Origin: Flavobacterium johnsoniae UW101
GTDB taxonomy: Bacteria; Bacteroidota; Bacteroidia; Flavobacteriales; Flavobacteriaceae
Reading direction: 5' to 3'
DNA length: 64,000 bases
Assembly: GCF_000016645.1 (NCBI RefSeq)
Contig: NC_009441.1
Location: 5,704,001 to 5,768,000, forward strand
Part shown: positions 25,059-32,733 of the stretch, piece after piece
Numbering within the stretch: the first letter of the stretch is position 1
Layout: every line of letters starts with the position of its first letter
The notes under the pieces: model-generated
The model's database searches: none
Told to the model about the DNA's origin: nothing
The model's input: only the letters and a program-made list of their open reading frames with translations
Position numbers and translations under genes: made by a program

Positions 25059-27977
25059 TTAAAATCCGTATTTTTCTTCTCGCTTTTTAAAAGCTTCTTT
25101 TCCTCCTTCAACGATATCCGCAATATGCTCCCTAATTCCCATACTTCTTAAAATATCTGTTTCTTCTAATATTTTCTCAAAAGTATTTTCAATTGAACCA
25201 TTTATCAAATCAAATTTAAAATTACTGGAACTATCAATCTCATTCTGTCCTTTCTGATTTGCCACAATAACATTTTCAGCATCTGAATTAACAACTATAT
25301 TTGCGTTATGAGTAACAATGATAATTTGTCTTTCCAATTTTTTATTCTTTAAATAAGAAACTAAATCCAAAGTTATCGATCTATTATCTAAATTATCTTC
25401 TGGTTGATCAATCAAAATAGGCGCTTTTGATTTACTTAAACCAATTATTAACATTAAGATCACAAAACTCGCTTTTCCTGTAGACATCTCTCCTAATTTG
25501 TCCTCTTTATAAGTTATTTTCCAATAATCAAAGAAATAATCATCCAGCAATTCTTTTACGGCTTGCATTTTACCAAACTTTGCTAAAATAAAATAATCAC
25601 CATTAATTATGTCAATAAATATTTTTTCAATTTCGTTAATAATTTCTTCAAAATTTGTTGGTGAAGTAGCTTTATGAGTTTCCTTTAAAATTGTATAATT
25701 ATTATATGACGCTTTTCTACCGTCACTAACTTCATACAAATTTTTAACAAATTTTGGAAAATTAAACTGTGCTATACCATCTATTTTTAATCCGTCACCT
25801 TCTAGTTCTAAAGTTCTATGCTTAAGTTCGTTTATAATCTTATTATATTCTTCAAAGTTTTCTCTAAATAGTTTAAATATATCTTGTCTGCAATTTTCAC
25901 TGAGCGATTTTTTATCCAATATCGCTTTATTTAATAAATCAATATCAGCCAATAGTTTTTTATCATCTATAATTGATTGATTTAAAACTTCAATCTGCTT
26001 TTTCAATTTTTCATTTTGCTGATATGGCTCTAATTCTTTTGTTAAAGTTGCTTTTTCTCCATTTATAGAAATTAAATTCTTTTTTAAAAGATTTTCATTT
26101 TTAAAAGACCTCTTTCCTGCTTCATCAGTCTGAATTTCAATCTCTTCAAATATTTTTGTGATATCTAAATAAATTTTATCAATAAATGATAATTTATCGA
26201 CATAATATTGTTTAACACTTTCTGTTTTAATTTTTTCTACAAATTCTTTTTTCTTCTCTAAAATATCATTTGAAAGCTTTTTTAAATCAGATAAACCAGC
26301 ATTAATATTGTTAAAATCATCGTTAAAATTATTTTTCTGAATAGTATTAAACTCTAACTTCGTTTGAATTTCTTTATACTTTAAAATTTCTTGATCACTT
26401 AAACCTGATTCTTTATTTAATTTTTCGACACTCTCAGTATTCGATTTAATGTTTTTTTCAAGAACTTCTTTATTTGACTTGGTTTTCAATTCAGATTCAG
26501 TTTTTGCTATTTCTTCTAAAAGTTCAAAATATTTACTTAGCAAATCATCTCTCTCTTTATCATTTTGCTTTACATTCCTAATAAACTGATCATATTTGTC
26601 TTTTGAATCTTGATCTTCTTTAATTAAATCACGCACTAATTTATTTAAAGATTTTCCTTTTTTATTTATATCCGGTTCGGCTAATTTTACCAAATAATTT
26701 TGTGGAATATATTTAATATCTGGAATTACGGAATTCTCGTCCAAACTGCGAAACATTTCTTGTGAAATTCCTGAATTCGTTGTAATTCTAAAATTAAAGT
26801 CCGAATCAATAGATCTCAAATTGTATTTTTCTTCTAAATTTTCATTTTTCAAAATAGTGTCATCAACTAATAATGTTTTTGCCATAGAATAAAGAAAAAT
26901 TGATTTACCTGAAGATTTACCACCTATTATAACATTTAAATTTGGATTCAAATAAATTTCTTTATTGGTAAAGACTTTATTCTCTGATATAAATTGAACC
27001 TTATTGATTATTACTTTATCTTCCTTAAAATCCGGTTTATCATTTTGTATTTTAACTCTTTGTTCAGGTTCGTAACATATTTGCCTTAATCCTTCAAAAG
27101 TTAAATCTGATTTTACCCATGTAAATCTACTAAATAAAGTATCTTCGCTATGAGAATCACATCCGATTATACATGGTTTTAAAGATCCTGTATGACTTAT
27201 TACTTCTTGTTCTGAAGTTTTTTTTCCTAAAAAATATTCCTTATCAGAAGGAGCATTGGAGAATACAATATTGGTTAATTTATAAATTGATTTAACAGTT
27301 CCAAGAAGACTTCCTCCTTCTTTTTCAAATTCTTCATAATAATCTTTTAACCCCGAAACTCCATCATTCGATTTACTACTAACTGCAATAAGCGAATTAT
27401 CTCTAATTAATTTGTTTGATTCCAATAAAGATTTGATACTCCCAAACTCTATATTATAATTATCAATCCCAAACTTATAAAGTTGATCATCATTTAATAA
27501 AGGATTTATATGCTTAGCATAATCCTTTATACCTTGATAATTCATTAAATAATTCTCAACATTACTAATCTTGTTAAAAAATTCATTATTCAAATTTTCA
27601 ACAATCTTTGGATCAAATATAAAATGTAAGTTTATAAACTTTCCTTTTTTTGTAGTTGGGGAAATTCGAAGTTCTACATTTGGGAAAATAAATATCTTTC
27701 GGATAAAATTTATTTCATCCTCAGAAAAAAGTTTTTCCTCCCAATCTTCATCTTCTTTAGTATGTATTTCTTTGACATAATTAATTGCATCTAAATATCT
27801 ATCTATTGAAAAATAATCAGTTATTCCTATAGCCTCAATTTTATCTTCATATGCCTTTTTAAAAAATGTACAAAAAAAATCATCCATACTTCCAGAAGTA
27901 AACTGATCATTTTTATTTGTTCCCTTAGTATGAACATGAAAATTCCATTTTCTCCATTCTGAACCTCTATTACTCAT
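25059..27977 (-). CDS. TrlF-like PHP-domain / SMC-type ATPase, probable defence protein
   Basis: 972 residues. The N-terminal PHP-type phosphoesterase region has HVH (14-16), GITDYFS (51-57) and the late metal-site motif GCDSHSE (272-278). The Walker A motif GGKSSGKS is at 352-359. Long charged coiled coils fill about 430-700. Near the C-terminus lie a signature-like MSTGKASFVILML, a Walker B/D-loop PILIDQPEDNLDNR and an H-loop THNANIVV. This architecture is the TrlF-type AAA-like ATPase, found in genomic islands and considered an anti-phage or mobile-element function. The gene is clearly more A/T-rich than the metabolic genes around it, consistent with transfer. Confidence 0.8.
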   Translation of the reverse strand: MSNRGSEWRKWNFHVHTKGTNKNDQFTSGSMDDFFCTFFKKAYEDKIEAIGITDYFSIDRYLDAINYVKEIHTKEDEDWEEKLFSEDEINFIRKIFIFPNVELRISPTTKKGKFINLHFIFDPKIVENLNNEFFNKISNVENYLMNYQGIKDYAKHINPLLNDDQLYKFGIDNYNIEFGSIKSLLESNKLIRDNSLIAVSSKSNDGVSGLKDYYEEFEKEGGSLLGTVKSIYKLTNIVFSNAPSDKEYFLGKKTSEQEVISHTGSLKPCIIGCDSHSEDTLFSRFTWVKSDLTFEGLRQICYEPEQRVKIQNDKPDFKEDKVIINKVQFISENKVFTNKEIYLNPNLNVIIGGKSSGKSIFLYSMAKTLLVDDTILKNENLEEKYNLRSIDSDFNFRITTNSGISQEMFRSLDENSVIPDIKYIPQNYLVKLAEPDINKKGKSLNKLVRDLIKEDQDSKDKYDQFIRNVKQNDKERDDLLSKYFELLEEIAKTESELKTKSNKEVLEKNIKSNTESVEKLNKESGLSDQEILKYKEIQTKLEFNTIQKNNFNDDFNNINAGLSDLKKLSNDILEKKKEFVEKIKTESVKQYYVDKLSFIDKIYLDITKIFEEIEIQTDEAGKRSFKNENLLKKNLISINGEKATLTKELEPYQQNEKLKKQIEVLNQSIIDDKKLLADIDLLNKAILDKKSLSENCRQDIFKLFRENFEEYNKIINELKHRTLELEGDGLKIDGIAQFNFPKFVKNLYEVSDGRKASYNNYTILKETHKATSPTNFEEIINEIEKIFIDIINGDYFILAKFGKMQAVKELLDDYFFDYWKITYKEDKLGEMSTGKASFVILMLIIGLSKSKAPILIDQPEDNLDNRSITLDLVSYLKNKKLERQIIIVTHNANIVVNSDAENVIVANQKGQNEIDSSSNFKFDLINGSIENTFEKILEETDILRSMGIREHIADIVEGGKEAFKKREEKYGF

Positions 27978-28182
27978 AATTATTTTGGTTTATGTTGGTT
28001 AGTTAGCTTTATTTTCTGTTAAAAAATCTAGTAATCAAAAATGCAAAAATTTTTAGAAGATATTTTACGGTTTTCCATAATATAGAAATTGAATATTTCC
28101 AAATATATACAAACAAAAAGCCTTCAAACCAAGTACAAACCCCTGATTTAAAAGCCAACAAATAATCTTTATAAATTAAAAT

Positions 28183-28980
28183 CTAAATCCCAAAAAAGCA
28201 TTTAGAATTCCTAGTTGTTTCCTCCGCGACTTTAGCCAAAGTAATTCCTTTAAACTGTGCAATAGTTCCAGCAACATACGGTAGAAAAGCAGGTTCGCAA
28301 CGGCGTTCGTGGTATTTTTTTAAAAGGCTGTTCGGGACATTTTTAGGAAGCATAAACGGCGCATCGGTTTCAATCATCATTCGGTCGAGCGGTACGTACT
28401 GAATGACTTCTTTTAAATGGCTGAAACGTTTAACATCTGAAATCGCTCCTGTAAAACCCAGATAAAATCCGTTATCGAGATAGGTTTTGGCTTCCTGCAA
28501 AGTTCCCGTAAAACAATGCACAACGGCTTTAGGCAGTTTTGGCAGATAGTCTTTTGTGATATTCATAAATGAATTAAAAGCGCTTCTTTCGTGCAAAAAC
28601 AAAGGTTTCTGTACTTCAATCGCCAATTCTAATTGAACTTTGTAACATTCTTCCTGTTTGTTTCGGGGCGAAAAGTCACGATCAAAATCGAGTCCGCATT
28701 CGCCAACCGAAACGACTTGTTTCAGTTCTAATAATTTCCTGAGTTTCGAAATACTCTGCGCATCAAAACTCTTCGCATCATGCGGGTGAATTCCGGCTGT
28801 AGCATATAATACTCCCGGATATTGTTTTGCGATTTCTAATGATGCTTCGCTGTTTCGCACGCTTGTTCCCGTTAGGATCATTTGCGATACATCGGCGTCA
28901 ATCGCGTCTTGTACAACATCGTCTATGTCGTTTTGGAATTGTTTGTTGGTTAGGTTGATACCTATGTCTATGTAATTCAT
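28183..28980 (-). CDS. tatD: TatD-family metal-dependent hydrolase
   Basis: 265 residues of the TatD DNase branch. The start IDIGINLTN matches the E. coli TatD form, and GIHPHD, GECGLDF, LHERSAF, HCFTGT and the closing ETDAPF supply the metal and active-site residues. The family degrades DNA 3' ends and takes part in DNA repair or RNA quality control. The ATG is followed by canonical sequence. Just upstream (on the minus strand) is one copy of a 68-bp direct repeat. Confidence 0.93.
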   Translation of the reverse strand: MNYIDIGINLTNKQFQNDIDDVVQDAIDADVSQMILTGTSVRNSEASLEIAKQYPGVLYATAGIHPHDAKSFDAQSISKLRKLLELKQVVSVGECGLDFDRDFSPRNKQEECYKVQLELAIEVQKPLFLHERSAFNSFMNITKDYLPKLPKAVVHCFTGTLQEAKTYLDNGFYLGFTGAISDVKRFSHLKEVIQYVPLDRMMIETDAPFMLPKNVPNSLLKKYHERRCEPAFLPYVAGTIAQFKGITLAKVAEETTRNSKCFFGI

Positions 28981-28988
28981 TTTTTTTT

Positions 28989-29056
28989 AAGGTGCTAAGG
29001 TTCTGAGAGGCTAAGGTGCTAAGTTTTTTTTTCTCTCTTTGAGACCTTTATTATTT
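28989..29056. repeat. Direct repeat, left copy
   Basis: It starts 'aaggtgctaaggttctgaga'. It is about 85% alike to 29748-29813 in the same orientation. The pair encloses the 112-aa and S24-like genes. Confidence 0.75.
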
Positions 29057-29072
29057 ATTTTTTTGTGATTTT

Positions 29073-29411
29073 TTAATCGTGTAAAGCTTTACTATTGATA
29101 CTTTCGCAAAATTTTTTTAAGTCCGTTTGTAAAATATCCTTAAGATAAATATTCTCAAAAAAAGTATTACTAACATTACATGGCACTAATGAAAAACCAA
29201 TTTCTACAATGTTCTTTTTAGGATAATCTAACTCATTTATCAATAAAACCATATAAAGTTTTTTACCCAGAGGACTCCAAACGGAAACAAATTCAATAAT
29301 CTCAGCGAAATACCATTCTATAACCTGATCGCTAAAGCCTGCATTTTTCCATCCATTTGATTCCAAAGCATTTATTAGTGCTATTATTCTTTTATCATCT
29401 ACCAACATCAT
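29073..29411 (-). CDS. Hypothetical protein, accessory
   Basis: 112 residues, soluble, with mixed alpha/beta pattern and several aromatics (WYFAEIIEFVSVWSPLGKK, LDYPKKNIVEIGFSLVP). I do not recognise the family. A second Met directly follows the first. It starts 4 nt after the S24-like gene and both lie between two direct repeats, so they look like a two-gene cassette. The size and acidic/aromatic style would fit an immunity-type protein, but nothing in the sequence proves it. Confidence 0.55.
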   Translation of the reverse strand: MMLVDDKRIIALINALESNGWKNAGFSDQVIEWYFAEIIEFVSVWSPLGKKLYMVLLINELDYPKKNIVEIGFSLVPCNVSNTFFENIYLKDILQTDLKKFCESINSKALHD

Positions 29412-29415
29412 TCAA

Positions 29416-29736
29416 TTACTTTTTATAAATAATTTCATTTTTAAATTCTGCTTCAACCACTTTTCCGTAAATAATTTTGGTCCAGCCATTTTCGAATCCG
29501 TGATTGTTGGCGATTAGGAAACCTTTGTTTACGTCGGTTTTTATAATTTTATGAGCGTCGATATATCTGCCTTTTACTTTGCAGAATACAATATCTCCTA
29601 TTTGGTAATTTTCGCTTTTTTGAAAAGTTAAGAGACTGCCGCTTTTTAAAATCGGACGCATTGAGTCTCCAAATGCTTTCATCTTTCCATTTCCGACTGT
29701 TTCTAATTCTGTTTTCAGTCGTTCGTATTTGTTCAT
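29416..29736 (-). CDS. S24/S26-type peptidase-like protein without DNA-binding domain
   Basis: 106 residues. The LexA/signal-peptidase-like fold is marked by GDSMRPILKSG (catalytic Ser25), GDIVFCKV and AHKI with the catalytic-position Lys63. The N-terminal HTH of LexA or phage repressors is absent. It may therefore be a stand-alone processing enzyme, an UmuD-like protein, or a remnant of a repressor. It precedes the 112-aa gene by 4 nt within the repeat-bounded segment. Confidence 0.75.
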   Translation of the reverse strand: MNKYERLKTELETVGNGKMKAFGDSMRPILKSGSLLTFQKSENYQIGDIVFCKVKGRYIDAHKIIKTDVNKGFLIANNHGFENGWTKIIYGKVVEAEFKNEIIYKK

Positions 29737-29747
29737 TTTTTTAAAAA

Positions 29748-29813
29748 AAGGTGCTAAGGTTCTAAGAGGCTGAGATGCTAAGTTTTTTTCCTCTTTGTGA
29801 CCTGTTATTATTT
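29748..29813. repeat. Direct repeat, right copy
   Basis: It starts 'aaggtgctaaggttctaaga'. It is the partner of 28989-29056. A looser relative sits upstream of rtcB at about 31710-31745. Confidence 0.75.
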
Positions 29814-29828
29814 AAGTATCCGTAATCA

Positions 29829-30050
29829 TTATTTTAGCTCACGGGGTTTTAGATCTGCATGTTTCTCATATAATGGATTCAACACATCCAATAAAATGTT
29901 TCCCATAATAATTCCAACCTGTCTTCGATAAATAAAAAATTCACTCTCACTGCATTGCTCCTGAACCAGGAATACAGATTCATTTAATTCCTTACCAATA
30001 TTGAGCATTAACTCACTAATTTTTGTCGCTACTTCTTTACTTTCGATCAT
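29829..30050 (-). CDS. Small hypothetical protein
   Basis: 73 residues, helical, acidic to neutral, beginning MIESKEVATKISELMLN and ending KHADLKPRELK, without a signal peptide. It has the look of a small dimeric helical protein, family not recognised. It lies between the repeat-bounded cassette and the tRNA-like element downstream of rtcB. No promoter was identified. Confidence 0.5.
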   Translation of the reverse strand: MIESKEVATKISELMLNIGKELNESVFLVQEQCSESEFFIYRRQVGIIMGNILLDVLNPLYEKHADLKPRELK

Positions 30051-30148
30051 TTTAATTCATATTTGTAATTATTAACTTACAAATATAAACTAATTTCTCT
30101 TTAATTTAAAACCAACTGTTTTCCCTTGCTAAACTACCGCGACTTATT

Positions 30149-30228
30149 TGCTGCGAAGGAAGGATTTGAACCTTCGTCTTTTGGATTTATTTTAATTTTA
30201 TTCATATTCTGTTACACGAACTGCAGCA
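30149..30228 (-). ncRNA. tRNA-like element downstream of rtcB
   Basis: The minus strand has a perfect T-arm, GAAGG-TTCAAAT-CCTTC (30175-30159), whose loop fits the tRNA consensus TTCRANYC. Six base pairs TGCTGC/GCAGCA (30228-30223 with 30154-30149) close an 80-nt element around it. A weak D-arm (GTTC...GAAT) is possible, but the anticodon region is replaced by an A-rich stretch and the closing stem is offset four bases from the T-arm. It is not a normal tRNA. It begins 47 nt after the rtcB stop. Confidence 0.4.
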
Positions 30229-30274
30229 CACCTCTACACTGAAAACTGTGACTGAGACTGAATACTAAAAAAAC

Positions 30275-31696
30275 TTAGTCTTCCTTGCTTCCGTCATCAG
30301 CCATTCTAACCAGTTTCGGCGTGAATTTGGCAACAACATCGACTAACTCTTTCTGCGCTTCCATAACCTGATTGATATCTTTATACGCCATTGGAGCTTC
30401 GTCCAGACCTGCTCCAATAAGCGTAACGCCATGATCTCTCAGTATCGATTTCATTTCGGTTTGTGTAATGTTTTTTATGGCTTGGGTTCTGCTCATTTGT
30501 CTTCCTGCTCCATGCGAAGCCGAATTAATGGCATTCTCCTCACCTTTTCCTCTCACCAAAAATCCCGGTGCGGTCATACTTCCCGGAATGATTCCCATAA
30601 CGCCTTTTCCGGCTGGGGTTGCTCCTTTTCTATGTACGATCACTTCTTCGCCGTTCCAGATTTCTTTCCAGGCAAAATTATGATGGTTTTCGACTTTGGC
30701 TAAAATCGTCGCACCCAAAGCGCGTTCCATTTTGTTATGGATAATCTCATGACAAGCCGAAGCGTAATCTCCCGCCAAATTCATCGCAAGCCAGTATTCT
30801 TGTCCTAATTGCGAGTTCATATCCAGATACGCCAAGTTTTTGGCAACTTCTGGAAGTTTACATTCGTCTTTGGCTATTTTAGTATAATGTCCGGCAATGG
30901 TTGCTCCCATTCCGCGTGAACCAGAATGCGTTAACAAAGCGACGTATTTTCCTTTTGGGATATTCAAGACCGCATCGTCTTTCGCAAATTCCATGATTCC
31001 GAATTCCACAAAGTGATTCCCGCCACCCGAAGATCCTAATTGCGACCAGGCTTTATCTTTCAAATTCTTCACAAACGGATTCATATTAAACGTTTCGTTC
31101 TCTAAAACCGCATGATCTGATTTGTACTGACCGTGAAATCCGTGACCCGCTCCAAAAATGGAATTCGTAATTAATTCTTTTTTGAACTTCGCTTCGTTTT
31201 CAAAGTAAAAATCCTCTGGAATATCATAAACCGACAACGCCATTCTACATCCAATATCAACTCCAACACCATACGGAATAATGGCATTTTTTGTGGCTAA
31301 AACTCCGCCAATTGGTAATCCGTAACCTTGGTGTGCGTCTGGCATTAAAGCTCCCGCAACGGTAACTGGCAGTTTCATGGCCACTTCCATTTGTTTTCTG
31401 GCTCCGTCTTCGATATGATCCAATCCGTAAGCCGAATACGCATTCGGATTCTGATTTAAAGCAATGAAATCTTCTGGTTTTTCATTCGATTTTTCGATTA
31501 AAGCCACAGCCAGTTTGCTGAAGATTTTATCGTCTATATAGTTTTCTGGAGTTTCTAAGACGTTTTTGAAATTGGCAATCATTTCGTCTCTTGTGAATCC
31601 GTTTCTTTTGCTGTTTATTTTTAAGGCAATTCCAATTATTTTTCCTTCTGGGAATCCTAATTCTAATATATCTGTACCGTTTATTTGTGTTTTCAT
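30275..31696 (-). CDS. rtcB: RNA-splicing/repair ligase RtcB
   Basis: 473 residues. Mn-binding and catalytic residues are all present: D120/H122 (MPDAHQGYG), C150 (GVDIGCRM), H228 (GGNHFVEFG), H257 (HSGSRGMG), the ENHHNF region near 338, and His395 in SHGAGR, the position guanylylated in the family. RtcB joins 2',3'-cyclic-phosphate (or 3'-phosphate) and 5'-OH RNA ends, rejoining cleaved tRNAs. Here it is the last protein of a leftward island with a HEPN-motif protein, a RING/TerD-like protein and tRNA-like RNAs. No RtcA cyclase or sigma-54 regulator RtcR is visible nearby. Confidence 0.95.
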   Translation of the reverse strand: MKTQINGTDILELGFPEGKIIGIALKINSKRNGFTRDEMIANFKNVLETPENYIDDKIFSKLAVALIEKSNEKPEDFIALNQNPNAYSAYGLDHIEDGARKQMEVAMKLPVTVAGALMPDAHQGYGLPIGGVLATKNAIIPYGVGVDIGCRMALSVYDIPEDFYFENEAKFKKELITNSIFGAGHGFHGQYKSDHAVLENETFNMNPFVKNLKDKAWSQLGSSGGGNHFVEFGIMEFAKDDAVLNIPKGKYVALLTHSGSRGMGATIAGHYTKIAKDECKLPEVAKNLAYLDMNSQLGQEYWLAMNLAGDYASACHEIIHNKMERALGATILAKVENHHNFAWKEIWNGEEVIVHRKGATPAGKGVMGIIPGSMTAPGFLVRGKGEENAINSASHGAGRQMSRTQAIKNITQTEMKSILRDHGVTLIGAGLDEAPMAYKDINQVMEAQKELVDVVAKFTPKLVRMADDGSKED

Positions 31697-31740
31697 TTTT
31701 TTTCTTTTTTAAGGGACAAAGTGCCAGAGGTTCATAGGTG

Positions 31741-31771
31741 CAAAGGTTCTTTGCTGCTGCGCAGTTATTTT
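31741..31771 (-). promoter_or_regulatory. Degenerate dyad promoter upstream of rtcB (copy F)
   Basis: One half of the island dyad (TGCGCAGTTATTTT, 31758-31771) lies 9-10 nt upstream of an AACCTTTG box (31748-31741) on the minus strand. The other dyad half is lost. The leader to rtcB would be about 40 nt. Confidence 0.4.
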
Positions 31772-32330
31772 AAAATCGACTACCATTTTTTTGTTGTTGT
31801 AATAAAATCTCATGAATTCTTCTAATTTCAGCAATAATTGGCTCCATTTCATATTCTACGTTGAAAATTTTAAAAATATCCTTATCATAAAAATATGCTC
31901 TGAAAAATGTTCTATTATCATCTACAAAAGTTAATGGCCCCACATACTTTCGCGTTACTTTCCATGTAGAAAATTCTTTTAAAAAATCATCTAATTTTTC
32001 ATCAAAATGTTCGATGTGATTCCGCATGTCTCGATTTTTTAAAACATTTGAATCATTAATTTCATAAACTTCGCGTAGTTTTTTCCCTCTAATTTTATAA
32101 TGTACTTTTTTGCTTGAAGGCCAAAAAAATCTGGAAACTCCTCCCGCATTAAGAATAATATTCTCAAATAAATCTAGAATCATATCGTCATTTTTACAAT
32201 GATAGTTCCTCTTCATCCAAAATTTATTTAATGATTTAGCATCATTTAAAACTGAATGTGTTTTCTTTAATAAAGATTCAATATAGAAAGCTTGATCAAA
32301 AGGATGGATTTCAAATTCTAAATTTCTCAT
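31770..32330 (-). CDS. HEPN-motif protein, possible RNase
   Basis: 186 residues from the ATG at 32330; a TTG 9 nt upstream is also in frame. It is mostly helical. Residues 103-108 read RNHIEH within KNRDMRNHIEHFDEK. That is the RNxxxH form of the Rx4-6H signature of HEPN ribonucleases, at the start of a helix as expected. HEPN proteins include anticodon nucleases and many toxins, but also non-catalytic forms. It lies 73 nt upstream of rtcB under its own dyad promoter. A cleave-and-reseal partnership is an inference. Confidence 0.6.
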   Translation of the reverse strand: MRNLEFEIHPFDQAFYIESLLKKTHSVLNDAKSLNKFWMKRNYHCKNDDMILDLFENIILNAGGVSRFFWPSSKKVHYKIRGKKLREVYEINDSNVLKNRDMRNHIEHFDEKLDDFLKEFSTWKVTRKYVGPLTFVDDNRTFFRAYFYDKDIFKIFNVEYEMEPIIAEIRRIHEILLQQQKNGSRF

Positions 32331-32349
32331 ATCTCTCAATTTATTTTTT

Positions 32350-32386
32350 CAAAGATTCAAATACTACTGCGCAGTTATTTTGCGTA
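32350..32386 (-). promoter_or_regulatory. Dyad promoter of the HEPN-motif gene (copy C)
   Basis: TGCGCAG-TTATT-TTGCGTA (32368-32386) lies exactly 10 nt upstream (minus strand) of the box AATCTTTG (32357-32350). The leader to the ATG at 32330 is about 15 nt. Confidence 0.6.
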
Positions 32387-32408
32387 GTTTTTTTTATTTC
32401 TCATTTTA

Positions 32409-32509
32409 TGTCATTTCGACGAAGGAGAAATCTTCGCGAGAAGCTCTACAAAGATTGGCTTCTCTTTGCGGAGTTACTTGTGGAGATTTCTCCTTATGTC
32501 GAAATGACA
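32409..32509. repeat. 101-bp inverted-repeat element
   Basis: The ends TGTCATTTCGAC...GGAGAAATCT (32409-32432) and AGATTTCTCC...GTCGAAATGACA (32484-32509) are inverted, so the whole can fold into one long hairpin. This is MITE-like and carries no gene. Confidence 0.8.
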
Positions 32510-32539
32510 AACTTTGTGGTTACTGTATCTTAAAGATTA

Positions 32540-32656
32540 TTCTCACGCTCCCGATAGCTATCGGGATTGCAGATTCAGCAGATAAAAAATCCTTTTAATC
32601 CTCATAATCTGTGGCAAAAAAAACTTAGCGCCTTTGCGCCTTTGCGAGATTAAATT
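32540..32656. repeat. Short palindrome plus dispersed repeat copy
   Basis: CCCGATAGCTATCGGG (about 32549-32564) is a perfect palindrome. It is followed by 'gcagattcagcagataaaaa', 'aatctgtggc' and 'cttagcgcctttgcgcc', the modules of the dispersed intergenic family. No gene is seen. Confidence 0.6.
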
Positions 32657-32733
32657 TACCAATCTTTACGGAGAGGCACAGCTGTGCGCCTCTACAAAAC
32701 CTTTGTCACTTTGTTACTATGAACCTTTGCAAC

